From the NCBI RefSeq assembly GCF_000764665.1, contig NZ_JRGM01000031.1, forward strand, positions 1-44,547: a stretch of 44,547 nucleotides of DNA, read 5' to 3'. The position numbers and the translations under genes were made by a program. The number at the start of each line of letters is the position of its first letter. Within the stretch, counting starts at the first letter, position 1. Source of the DNA: Aeromonas lacus (GTDB lineage Bacteria; Pseudomonadota; Gammaproteobacteria; Enterobacterales; Aeromonadaceae). The notes beneath the pieces are model-generated. The model did no database searches. It worked only from the letters and a program-made list of their open reading frames with translations, and had not been told where the DNA came from. This document shows positions 33,670-42,262 of the stretch, piece by piece.

Positions 33670-34332
33670 ATGCTGGATATGTTGATGGCCATTTGGCATC
33701 AGGACTTTGACGCCCTGATCCAGATGCAGGCGGTGCCCATGCTCATCTGTTGTCTGATGCTGGTGCTGTTTCTGGAGTCGGCATTTGTCTTTCTCCCCCT
33801 GCCGGGAGACAGTCTGGTGCTGCTGGCTGGCGGCTTGGTGGGGATGGGGGTTCTGGGGACGGAAGTGACGCTCATCTATCTGCCACTGGCGGCAGGGTTT
33901 GGCTCCGTGCTTGCCTATCTGCAGGGAAGGGCGCTGCAGCGCACCCGCTTTATGGAGCATATCGAGCGGATGTTGCCGCCCGACAGTTTGCCCAAAGCGA
34001 CCCGGTTGCTGAATCGGTATGGTTTTCTGGCCATGTTTGCCTCCCGCTTTATTCCGTTCGTTCGGGTGCTGACCCCTATGTTGATGGGGATAGGTCGCCT
34101 GAGCGCGCTGCGCATGTGCGTGGCGAGTTTTGCCAGCGCAGTGCTCTGGTCACTTTGTCTGAGCCTGGTAGGCAAGCTGGCGATGACGGTGCCGTTCTTT
34201 GTTGCCCACAGCGAACTGTTGACCCGAATGCTGCTCATCACCTCTCTGGTGCTCTTCCTTATCGCCGTCACGGCTATTCTCTTTCGCTGGTTCAAGGGCG
34301 GTGCCAAAAGAGAGCAATCCCCCCTCCGTTGA
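33670..34332 (+). CDS. DedA family (VTT domain) membrane protein
   Basis: A 220-residue inner-membrane protein of the DedA/SNARE-associated family, whose members include undecaprenyl phosphate or lipid flippases and proteins needed for envelope homeostasis. Functional residues seen: Glu in LFLESAFVFLPLPGD with the following Asp, and the Arg pair in FASRFIPFVRVLTPMLMG. Helices span about 20-80, 100-160 and 175-205. The start ATG at 33670 has GGGAGTAAGAG just upstream. The gene stands alone, with a weak hairpin after it. Which DedA subfamily it belongs to is not certain. Confidence 0.88.
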   Translation: MLDMLMAIWHQDFDALIQMQAVPMLICCLMLVLFLESAFVFLPLPGDSLVLLAGGLVGMGVLGTEVTLIYLPLAAGFGSVLAYLQGRALQRTRFMEHIERMLPPDSLPKATRLLNRYGFLAMFASRFIPFVRVLTPMLMGIGRLSALRMCVASFASAVLWSLCLSLVGKLAMTVPFFVAHSELLTRMLLITSLVLFLIAVTAILFRWFKGGAKREQSPLR

Positions 34333-34351
34333 GCTCGCTCTGCTGAGTTGG

Positions 34352-34374
34352 CGGCCGCTCTGAAAGGGCGGCCG
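34352..34374 (+). terminator. Weak hairpin after the dedA-like gene
   Basis: CGGCCGC / GCGGCCG with a 9-nt loop, followed only by TTGTCGC. The stem is strong but the U-tract is poor, so it is a possible, not certain, terminator. Confidence 0.4.
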
Positions 34375-34498
34375 TTGTCGCAGCAAGATGGCCTCCGCCT
34401 GTCGCCGCGAGAATCCTCTTTGTGTCAGGGGCGCTCGATGCTTTATTCTGTTTGCTGCCTCGCTGCTGTTGCAGCGGATCCCAGCCAGGATGGAATCT

Positions 34499-37400
34499 AT
34501 GCGCCTCTTTCACGCTCGCCCGGTTTCCCGTCGCTCTGTCCAAGGAGCACACCCTCTGAATCGTCGCCGCTGGTCGGCCCTGCTGCTATCCGGGCTGGCC
34601 GGTTTGCTGCTGGCTGGTTGCGGCCCCGACAAGCCTGTCGCCAACGGGCCGACCACACAGCCTGCCGCGCAGCAAGAGGCGGGGGCACCGGGTTCTGTGG
34701 TGCAGGCCAATGCCCGTCAATATCGGGATGCCCCGGCGCTGGCGCTGGTCTTCTCCGGCCCCCTTGCGCCCAAGGCAAACTGGCAGAGCTGGCTTGCGGT
34801 CCGCGAGGGGGGCAAGCAGGTGCAGGGGGAGTGGATCCTGGCTGATGATGGTCGCACCCTCTATTTCCCGAACGTGCAGCCCGATAAAAGCTACGAGGTG
34901 AGCCTCAAGGCTGGGCTCGGCCCATCCCCTCAGAGCTGGACCCTCAAGACCCGCCCGCTGGAGGCGGGGGCCTCCTTTACCGCCAGCGGCATGGTGTTGC
35001 CGCTGCGTCAGGAACTTCGCCTGCCCATCAGCGCGGTCAATGTGGACGAGGTCAATATCGACTTCTTCCGGGTCGATGCGGAATATCTGCCCCGTTTTCT
35101 GGCGGAATATCGCCCCGGTTCCGGCATGGGCAACTGGGAACTTGAGCAGATCACCAAGCGGGCCAAGCGGGTGTTCAGCGGCCGTTACGCGCTGGAGCTC
35201 GATGCCAACCGGCGCGAGACTCGTCTTATCAATGTGAAGGAGCCGCAGCTGGCGGAGGCTGGCGTCTACTTTGCGGTGATGTCGCCCCTTGGCAATTACG
35301 ACTGGCGCAAGGAGACCACCTATTTCGCGGTGAGCGACATGGGGCTCACTGCCCGCCATTACCGCGATCAGCTGGAGGTGTTCGTCAGCTCCTTGGCCAG
35401 CGCCGACCCGCTCAAGGATGTGCAGCTCTCTCTGCTCGACGAGAAGGGCAACCGGCTGCAGGTGCAAAATACCGATCCGCAGGGTCATCGCCGCTTCGAT
35501 CAGGTGCAGGGGGCCCGCCTGCTGCTGGCTGAGCAGGGCAACCATCTGGCGGTGCTGCGCCTCGACGGGGCGGCGCTCGATCTCTCCACCTTCGATCTCG
35601 GCACTCAGCCCTGGCAGGCCCAGCAGCTTTATCTGTTCAGCGGACGCGATCTCTATCGCCCCGGTGAGCGGCTCGACAGCGAGATCCTGCTCAAGGGGCA
35701 GGATGGCCAGCTGCTGCCGGGCATGGCGGTGGAGCTGGAGGTGAAGCAGCCGGACGGCCAGCTGCTCGAACAGAAACGGCTGCTGCCGGACAATTTGGGC
35801 GCGGCCCACTACGGCCTGCGTTTGCCTGACGATGCGCCGCTCGGGCGCTGGACCATCAACCTCAAGACCGCCGCTGGCAGCCGCTTTGAGTGGCCCTTTT
35901 TGGTGGAGGAATTTCTGCCTGAACGGCTGAAACTGCAGCTTGGCAAGGGGCCGGATGGTGAAGTGACGGATCTGGACGCCGCTCTCACCCTGCCACTGCA
36001 GGGGGACTATCTCTACGGTGCGCCAGCGAGCGCCACCAAGGCCAAGGCGGAGGTGAAAATCAGCCGTGCCACCATGCCCTTTACCCAGTGGCAGGAGTTC
36101 ACCCTGGGGGACGTGCTGCTCGCCGAGCAGGCCAGGGATCTCGAGCCGCTGAATCTCACCCTCAATGCGCAGGGGCAGGGGACTTTTTCGTTAGCTGATG
36201 AGCTCGATGGGGTACGCGCCCTCGGGCCGCTGGAGGTGGCCTATCGGGTGTCGCTCTCCGAGCCCGGTGGCCGTGCCGTCAATCGCAGCCGCACCCAGTA
36301 TGGCTGGCCCGCGGGCAGCCAGTGGCCGGCACTCAAGGCCGATTTCGTGGCTGATCGGGTAGAGGGGGGCAAGCCGCTCCCCTTCCAGATCCTCAACCTC
36401 GATGAGCAAGGCCAACCGGTGGCAGGGGCGGTGAAAGTGCGCCTTATCAACGAGTACCGCGACTACTACTGGCACTACGCCGATGGCGAGGGGTGGAAGT
36501 ACGAGTTCAATAGCCAGCCCTATCTGGAGCAGGAGCAGACCCTGCAGCTGGATGGCAAGGGGCCGACCCCGCTCACGCTGCAACTGGCGGCGGGCTGGTA
36601 TCGGTTGGAGGTGGAGAACAGTCAGGGCCATCAATCCAGCCTGCGGGTAGAGATCGGCAGTTACGCCTGGGGCGGCGGTGGCGAGCAGGCGCGGCCCGAC
36701 AAGATAGCCATCACTCTCGACAAGCGCGCCTATCAGGCGGGTGACAAGGCCAAAGTGACCCTGGTGGCCCCACGCCCCGGCAAGGGGTTGCTGCTGGTGG
36801 AAGATGGCGACGGCCTGCGCTGGTGGCAGCGTATCGAGCTCAAAGGCGCCGGTGGCGATGCCAAGGATGCCCGCGGCGAGTTCGAGATCCCGGTCAGCCC
36901 CGAGTGGCAGCGTCATGACCTGCATATCTCGGCCCAGATCGCCGCGCCAGACAGCGCCTCCAAACCGGTCGGCAAGCAGCAGGGGCAGAGCCTGCGCTCT
37001 GTCGGCCTGGTGCCGCTCACCCTGGACCGGGAAGCGCGCCGTCTGCCGCTCACCCTGAGCGCGCCGGACAAAGCCGTGCCGCTCACCCGGCTGGAGGTGA
37101 CCGCCACCTCCAGCCCCAACAGTCAGGGGCGGGTGGTGCTGGCGGCGGTGGATCGGGGCGTGCTCAATATCCGCGATTATCAACCCCTCGACCCGTTCGA
37201 GATCTTCTTTGGCCGCAAGCGCTTCGCCCAGGACTTGTTCGACAACTACGGTCAGGTGATCCCGCCGCAAGATGGCAAGCTGGCCCGCCTCAACTATGGG
37301 GGCGATCGGGCGCCGCTGAAAAAGGGCGGCGCGCTGGAGAGTCGGGTCGAGATCGCCGCGCTGTGGAGTGGCGAGGTGAGTTTTGATAAGAGCGGCAAGG

Positions 37401-39388
37401 CGGTGATCCCGCTCGACCTGCCCAACTTCAACGGCGAGTTGGCGCTGATGGCGCTGGCCTGGAATGAACAGCAAGTCGGTGAGGCGGAGCGCGCCGTCAA
37501 GGTGGTGGCGCCCTTGGTGGCCGAAATTGGCTGGCCGCGCTTTGGCGCCAGAGGCGATGAGACCCGGGCGCTGGTGCAGCTGCGCAACATGAGTGGTGAG
37601 GAGCAGACCCTCTCCCTTGTCTGGACCCTCAATGGCGGGCTCAAGGCAAATGGTGAGCTGCCCGGCACCCTTTCCCTTAAAAATGGCGAGGAGCAGTGGC
37701 TGACCCTGCCGCTCACCGTGACCGGGGCGAGCGGTGTGGCGAGCCTGCAGTTGGCGGCCAGCGGCAAGGATTTTGCCATCAGCCGCGACTGGACTTTGCC
37801 GCTGCGTTCCCCCTGGCCTGCCGAGACTCGCCAGCGCTATCAGATGCTGTCCCCCGGCCAGCAGATGAGCTTTGCGCCAGCTGAGCTGGTCGGGCTGGAG
37901 CGTGCCAACCTGCAGGGGCTGCTCAGCCTCTCCGGCACTCCCCCCTGGGATCCGGCAGCACAGTGGCAGGCGCTGGCTGACTACCCCTACGCCTGTCTGG
38001 AGCAGACCCTGTCCCGTGCCTGGCCTTACTTGCTGACCACGGCGGATGAGCGGGCCGCCTGGAGCAAACCCGCAGAGGGCAAGAAAGCGGCGAGTGAGGC
38101 GGATGTGCAACGCGCCCTGCTGCAACGGCTGCAGCGGTTGCAACTGCCCAGCGGCGGCTTTGGCCTCTGGGATGGTCGCTCCGACGAGGAGCAGTGGCTC
38201 ACCGCTTATGCCGCCGACTACCTGCTGGCGCGCAAGGAGGCCGGCGATGCAGTTCCGGAGGCGATGCTCAATCAGGCGCTGAACCGGCTGCAAAGTTATC
38301 TCACCGACAGCCAGTATGGTGAGCGCTGGAGCAGTGCCCCCGAGCACAGCCGTCTTGCCTATCAGGCTTACAGTGCCTATGTGCTGGCCCGGGTGGGCAA
38401 GGCGCCGCTCGCTACCTTGCGCCTTGTCTGGGAGCAGCAGGCCGATCACGCCCGCTCCGGTTTGCCGCTCTTGCACCTCTCGCTGGCACTCTCGGCCATG
38501 GGGGATGAGCAGAACGCCGCCAAGGCCCTCAGCCGGGCATTGGCGACCGAGCGCGGTGACGACTATCTGGGGGATTACGGCTCGCCGCTGCGCGATGAAG
38601 CCCTTGAGCTCTCCTTGCTGCGCCAGCACAAGCTGGCTGCGGAGCGCTGGCCAGCCCTCAGTGCCAAGGTGGCCGATACTCTGGCCCATCGTCAGTGGCT
38701 CAGCACTCAGGAGCGGCTCGCCTTGTTGCGACTCGCCCGCTTCGACCCGGCCGTCGACTGGCAGGCCAAGTTGACCTCCTCTGTTGGCAGTGGATCCCTG
38801 AGCGGTTCGGCCGCGTTGCAACTGGGCGCCCCCGAGGCACTGGCCGCGAGCACCGTCACCAACGAGGGCAAGGGATCCCTCTATGTGCAGCGCACCCTTA
38901 TCGGCTATCCCGAGCAGGCTCCTACCCGGTTGAGTCAGGGGATAAGCGTGACCCGCAGCTGGTTCAACAGCGACGGTCAGCCGTTTGATCCCGCCAAGGT
39001 GAAGGTCGGCGATCTGGTGGTGGTGCGGCTCAATGTCAGCAGCAAATCGGCGGTGCCCGATGCTCTGCTGGTGGAGATGGTGCCCGCTGGTTTTGAGTTG
39101 GAGAACCCGGCCCTTGGCAACAGCATCAAGCTCGAAGAGCTCTCCATCGAGGGGAAATCGGCGTGGCAGAGCGAGTGGAACGACTATCTCAAGCATCAGG
39201 AGTTTCGCGACGATCGCTACACGGCAGCGCTGGATCTGAGCGAGGGGAGCAACCAGCAGTTGGTCTACCTGATGCGGGCGGTGACGCCGGGTCGCTATCA
39301 GGTGCCGCCGACCCAGGTGGAGGATATGTACCGGCCCGAGCTGCGGGCTGTGGGTGAGGATATTCATGAGGTAACGATTTCTGATTAG
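34499..39388 (+). CDS. yfhM: Bacterial alpha-2-macroglobulin lipoprotein (YfhM/ECAM-like)
   Basis: Very large periplasmic lipoprotein thought to trap invading proteases through an internal thioester. About 1,629 residues from the ATG at 34499; E. coli YfhM has 1,653. The lipobox LLLAGC follows a hydrophobic stretch. Macroglobulin-like beta domains cover most of the length, and the thioester motif CLEQ is present at about residue 1166 (codon 37994), followed by the thiol-ester helical domain (SGGFGLWDGRSDEEQWLTAY). Family ends such as VPDALLVEMVPAGFELENP match E. coli. An in-frame CTG at 34556 behind AAGGAG may be the true start (1,610 residues). pbpC follows within 10 bp, as in E. coli, linking protease trapping with peptidoglycan repair. 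Confidence 0.94.
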   Translation: MRLFHARPVSRRSVQGAHPLNRRRWSALLLSGLAGLLLAGCGPDKPVANGPTTQPAAQQEAGAPGSVVQANARQYRDAPALALVFSGPLAPKANWQSWLAVREGGKQVQGEWILADDGRTLYFPNVQPDKSYEVSLKAGLGPSPQSWTLKTRPLEAGASFTASGMVLPLRQELRLPISAVNVDEVNIDFFRVDAEYLPRFLAEYRPGSGMGNWELEQITKRAKRVFSGRYALELDANRRETRLINVKEPQLAEAGVYFAVMSPLGNYDWRKETTYFAVSDMGLTARHYRDQLEVFVSSLASADPLKDVQLSLLDEKGNRLQVQNTDPQGHRRFDQVQGARLLLAEQGNHLAVLRLDGAALDLSTFDLGTQPWQAQQLYLFSGRDLYRPGERLDSEILLKGQDGQLLPGMAVELEVKQPDGQLLEQKRLLPDNLGAAHYGLRLPDDAPLGRWTINLKTAAGSRFEWPFLVEEFLPERLKLQLGKGPDGEVTDLDAALTLPLQGDYLYGAPASATKAKAEVKISRATMPFTQWQEFTLGDVLLAEQARDLEPLNLTLNAQGQGTFSLADELDGVRALGPLEVAYRVSLSEPGGRAVNRSRTQYGWPAGSQWPALKADFVADRVEGGKPLPFQILNLDEQGQPVAGAVKVRLINEYRDYYWHYADGEGWKYEFNSQPYLEQEQTLQLDGKGPTPLTLQLAAGWYRLEVENSQGHQSSLRVEIGSYAWGGGGEQARPDKIAITLDKRAYQAGDKAKVTLVAPRPGKGLLLVEDGDGLRWWQRIELKGAGGDAKDARGEFEIPVSPEWQRHDLHISAQIAAPDSASKPVGKQQGQSLRSVGLVPLTLDREARRLPLTLSAPDKAVPLTRLEVTATSSPNSQGRVVLAAVDRGVLNIRDYQPLDPFEIFFGRKRFAQDLFDNYGQVIPPQDGKLARLNYGGDRAPLKKGGALESRVEIAALWSGEVSFDKSGKAVIPLDLPNFNGELALMALAWNEQQVGEAERAVKVVAPLVAEIGWPRFGARGDETRALVQLRNMSGEEQTLSLVWTLNGGLKANGELPGTLSLKNGEEQWLTLPLTVTGASGVASLQLAASGKDFAISRDWTLPLRSPWPAETRQRYQMLSPGQQMSFAPAELVGLERANLQGLLSLSGTPPWDPAAQWQALADYPYACLEQTLSRAWPYLLTTADERAAWSKPAEGKKAASEADVQRALLQRLQRLQLPSGGFGLWDGRSDEEQWLTAYAADYLLARKEAGDAVPEAMLNQALNRLQSYLTDSQYGERWSSAPEHSRLAYQAYSAYVLARVGKAPLATLRLVWEQQADHARSGLPLLHLSLALSAMGDEQNAAKALSRALATERGDDYLGDYGSPLRDEALELSLLRQHKLAAERWPALSAKVADTLAHRQWLSTQERLALLRLARFDPAVDWQAKLTSSVGSGSLSGSAALQLGAPEALAASTVTNEGKGSLYVQRTLIGYPEQAPTRLSQGISVTRSWFNSDGQPFDPAKVKVGDLVVVRLNVSSKSAVPDALLVEMVPAGFELENPALGNSIKLEELSIEGKSAWQSEWNDYLKHQEFRDDRYTAALDLSEGSNQQLVYLMRAVTPGRYQVPPTQVEDMYRPELRAVGEDIHEVTISD
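34542..34558 (+). promoter_or_regulatory. Strong ribosome binding site before an in-frame CTG in yfhM
   Basis: AAGGAG at 34542-34547, eight bases before CTG at 34556. Translation from there would begin LNRRRWSALLLSGLAG and reach the lipobox Cys as a normal short signal peptide. From ATG 34499 the n-region would be unusually long. Confidence 0.55.
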
Positions 39389-39395
39389 CTGGCGC

Positions 39396-41825
39396 TTGGT
39401 GAGTCGCAGACGCCCTCTGAGTAACGTCCCCTCCCTTGAGCAGGTTCGCCCGCTCACTCGCTGGCAGCGCGGCTGGCTGAAATTGGGTCGCAGTGGCCGC
39501 GCTTGCTGGCGCTGGCTTGGCCGCCTGCCACGCTGGCTGCGTGTCTCGGTGCTGGGCGTTGTAGCTCTGCTCCTGTCATTGCTGGCGCTGGATCGACTCT
39601 TCCCGCCGCCGCCACTCGATCCTGCCTATGCGCGGGTAGTGCTCGACATGAAGGGGAGGCCACTGCGCGCCTTTGCCGACACCAGCGGCGTGTGGCGCTA
39701 CCCCGTGACGTTGGAACAGGTCTCCCCACGCTATATCGAGGCGCTGCTGGGTTACGAGGATCGCCACTTCTGGCGCCATCCCGGGGTCAATCCGGTGGCC
39801 ATGGTGCGCGGTGTCTGGCAGTGGCTGCGCTACGGGCGGGCCGTGTCGGGCGGTTCGACTCTCACCATGCAGGTGGCGCGTCTCATCGAGCCCTACCACA
39901 GAAGCGTGCCCGGCAAGCTGCGCCAGATGGCCCGCGCGCTGCAGCTGGAGTGGCACTACGACAAGCGCACCCTGCTTACCGTCTACCTTAACCGGGCACC
40001 GTTTGGCGGCAATCTGGAGGGGGTGCAGGCGGCAAGTTTTGCCTATCTCGGCAAGAGCGCCGCCAAGCTGACCTATGCCGAGGCTGCGCTGTTGGCGGTG
40101 CTGCCGCAGGCTCCCAGTCGCAACCGGCCGGACCGGCATCCCGAGCGGGCCCGCGCCGCCCGCGACAAGGTGATGCTGCGACTGGTGGCGCAGGGCGCCT
40201 GGCCCGAGCAGGTGTGGCAGGAGGGGCGCATCGAGCCGGTGCTGGCCCGCGGTCACTTCACGCCGATGGAGGCGCCGCTGTTTGCCCGCCTTGCCGCCGA
40301 CAATCAGGCGGGGGCGCTGGTGCACACCACCATAGACGGCGATCTGCAGCGCTGGCTGGAGGGGCGGGTGGCAAGCTATATCCGCCGTTTCCCCGAGCAG
40401 ACCTCAGCGGCGTTGCTCTTGGTAGATAACAAAACCATGGCGGTGCGCGCCTATGTGGGCAGCGCCGAGTATGGCAATTTGCGCCGCCACGGTTACCTCG
40501 ACATGGTGCAGGCGATCCGCTCTCCCGGCTCCACCCTCAAGCCCTTTATCTACGGCCTGGCCATGGACGAGGGGCTGGTGCACTCGGCCTCCCTGCTCTC
40601 TGATGCGCCAAGGCTGGGCTCGGATTATAGACCCGCCAACTTTTCCGGCGCCTTTCAGGGGCCGGTGACCCTCGCTCAGGCGCTGCAACAATCCCTCAAC
40701 GTACCGGCGGTACAGGTGCTGGAGGCGATCGGGCCGGACAAGCTGGTCAGCCGCCTCGACAATGCCGGGGTGAGGCTGGCCCTCTCCGACAAACCCAATC
40801 CGGCCATTGCGCTGGGGGCGGCGGGGATCCGGCTCGAGCAACTGGTGGCGCTTTATAGTGCACTGACCCGTGAGGGGCAGGTAGCGATGCCGGTCTGGCT
40901 GGCGGGGCAGCAGGCGGTGTCGCGCCCCTTGCTGAGTCCGGGGGCGGCCTGGATCATCTGGCAAATATTGAGCGCGCAGGGACGCTCAGATCAGCCCTTT
41001 GCCAGCGAGGCGACAGGCCGGGTCAACCGGCTGGCCTGGAAGACTGGCACCAGCTACGGCTATCGTGACAGCTGGGCAATGGGGGTCTCCGGTCGCTGGA
41101 CCATCGGCGTCTGGCTGGGGCGCCCCGATGGCACCCCCATGCCAGGTTTTTACGGCCAGAGCGCGGCGGTGCCGTTGCTGCTCTCGGTTTATTCGCGACT
41201 GGCCGACAACAGCCCCCTACCGGTACAACCCAATACGGTGAGCGAGGCCGAGATCTGCTGGCCGCTGGGACGCAAGGCGAGCGCGACCCTGCCGCAAACT
41301 TGTTTGCAGCGCCAAAGCGCCTGGCTGCTGGAAGGGCGCGATCCCCCCACCTTGCCGGACCCCATGGATTGGCCTTCGCCGCTGCGCCAGGTTGCGCTGA
41401 CCGCCGAGGGCAAGCCGACCCTGCCCCGCTGCCCCGATGCGGCGCAATCCGGTTTTCGGGCGCTCTGGCCATTGTCGCTGGAGCCGTGGCGATTCCCCGG
41501 CGAGCGGCGCCAGGCGTTGCTCGCCAGCGGTTGTAAAGGTGAGGGGCAGAGCGCCGAGCTGCAGGCCCCGATCCGCATCGTGGCGCTGGGGGAAGGCAAC
41601 CTGATCCGCAGCCAGCGCTACCGGTTGCAGCCCAAGGTGCTGGGCGGCGTCGGCAGACCGGCCTGGTTTCTCAACGGCCAGCGGCTGCGCTGGGACGGGG
41701 ATCAGGTGCTGAGCGTGGCGGGTCGTTATCAGCTGGTGGTAGTGGACGAGGCGGGCAACAGCGATCGTATCGAGTTTCGCATGGTGCATCCCGATGGTGA
41801 TGAGGCCGGTACCGTTATCCGTTGA
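39396..41825 (+). CDS. pbpC: Penicillin-binding protein 1C
   Basis: Bifunctional class A penicillin-binding protein with glycosyltransferase and transpeptidase-like domains, anchored in the inner membrane. About 809 residues: cytoplasmic basic tail, a membrane helix (VSVLGVVALLLSLLALDRLF), a GT51 domain with catalytic Glu121 in YEDRHFWRHPG and GGSTLTMQVARL, a penicillin-binding domain with SxxK at about 379-382 (SPGSTLKPF), SLN at about 433 and KTGT at about 549, then the PBP1C-specific C-terminal beta domain. The start is TTG at 39396 or, more likely, the adjacent GTG at 39399; no strong ribosome binding site is seen, fitting coupling to yfhM, whose stop lies 7 to 10 bases upstream. Confidence 0.95.
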   Translation: MVSRRRPLSNVPSLEQVRPLTRWQRGWLKLGRSGRACWRWLGRLPRWLRVSVLGVVALLLSLLALDRLFPPPPLDPAYARVVLDMKGRPLRAFADTSGVWRYPVTLEQVSPRYIEALLGYEDRHFWRHPGVNPVAMVRGVWQWLRYGRAVSGGSTLTMQVARLIEPYHRSVPGKLRQMARALQLEWHYDKRTLLTVYLNRAPFGGNLEGVQAASFAYLGKSAAKLTYAEAALLAVLPQAPSRNRPDRHPERARAARDKVMLRLVAQGAWPEQVWQEGRIEPVLARGHFTPMEAPLFARLAADNQAGALVHTTIDGDLQRWLEGRVASYIRRFPEQTSAALLLVDNKTMAVRAYVGSAEYGNLRRHGYLDMVQAIRSPGSTLKPFIYGLAMDEGLVHSASLLSDAPRLGSDYRPANFSGAFQGPVTLAQALQQSLNVPAVQVLEAIGPDKLVSRLDNAGVRLALSDKPNPAIALGAAGIRLEQLVALYSALTREGQVAMPVWLAGQQAVSRPLLSPGAAWIIWQILSAQGRSDQPFASEATGRVNRLAWKTGTSYGYRDSWAMGVSGRWTIGVWLGRPDGTPMPGFYGQSAAVPLLLSVYSRLADNSPLPVQPNTVSEAEICWPLGRKASATLPQTCLQRQSAWLLEGRDPPTLPDPMDWPSPLRQVALTAEGKPTLPRCPDAAQSGFRALWPLSLEPWRFPGERRQALLASGCKGEGQSAELQAPIRIVALGEGNLIRSQRYRLQPKVLGGVGRPAWFLNGQRLRWDGDQVLSVAGRYQLVVVDEAGNSDRIEFRMVHPDGDEAGTVIR

Positions 41826-41894
41826 CCTCACTCTGAGCATTTTACCAGCGACCACTAAGCAGTATGTAATTAACCATCTGAAATGCATGAATTA

Positions 41895-41923
41895 TTGAGC
41901 GTTGCGGTTGGTGTGGGCATAAT
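41895..41923 (+). promoter_or_regulatory. Promoter of the small lipoprotein gene
   Basis: TTGAGC, 17 bp, CATAAT, about 32 bp before the start codon at 41956. Spacing is ideal and both hexamers are close to the sigma-70 consensus. Confidence 0.65.
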
Positions 41924-41955
41924 TCAGGGTTCGTTCAAATCCCGAGGAGTATGAG

Positions 41956-42207
41956 ATGTCCCTTCGCATTCTGTTGTCCCTGCTGGTACTGGTGGGCTCG
42001 GGTTGTGCAACGATCCAGGAGAGCAGCGAATTTGGCCGCTCGCAGCAGCCACAATATGGCTCTCCCTTTGGCTTGGCCAACGATGGCTGGTATCGCTGTG
42101 TCGAGAAGAAGTTTGCCTGTACTCCTGCCAATATCCGCCGTGACAGGGCGATGGAAGCGCGCCGTGAAGCGCAGGAGCGGGCCAATCACCGGGGTGATGA
42201 TTGGTAG
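41956..42207 (+). CDS. Small lipoprotein of unknown function
   Basis: Not recognised. The 83-residue product has a signal peptide (MSLRILLSLLVLVGSGC) ending in an acceptable lipobox with Cys17. The mature part is short and polar, with SPFGLANDGWYRCVEKKFAC (two more cysteines, which could form a disulfide) and a strongly charged helical tail rich in Arg, Glu and Ala. The ATG at 41956 follows CGAGGAGTATGAG. It has its own promoter and a strong terminator, so it is a separate transcription unit after pbpC. All four signals together make it a convincing gene despite its size. Confidence 0.8.
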   Translation: MSLRILLSLLVLVGSGCATIQESSEFGRSQQPQYGSPFGLANDGWYRCVEKKFACTPANIRRDRAMEARREAQERANHRGDDW

Positions 42208-42223
42208 GCTGCAGATAACGAGA

Positions 42224-42251
42224 GGGGTTGGCAGATGCCAACCCCTTTTTT
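42224..42251. terminator. Terminator between the small lipoprotein and the DUF6236-like gene
   Basis: GGGGTTGGCA / TGCCAACCCC with loop GA and TTTTTT after it. It lies between convergent genes; the A-run is weak on the other side, so it acts mainly on the plus strand. Confidence 0.9.
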
Positions 42252-42262
42252 ATTCCGCTGGT

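Noticed and set aside
36191..39457. 1,088-codon open frame antisense to yfhM
   Set aside because: It lies wholly opposite a recognised gene and its product has no motif I recognise. High-GC codon use keeps the reverse frame free of stops. Other long antisense frames (21386-23098, 18152-19627, 2851-4074, 15823-17139) are explained the same way.
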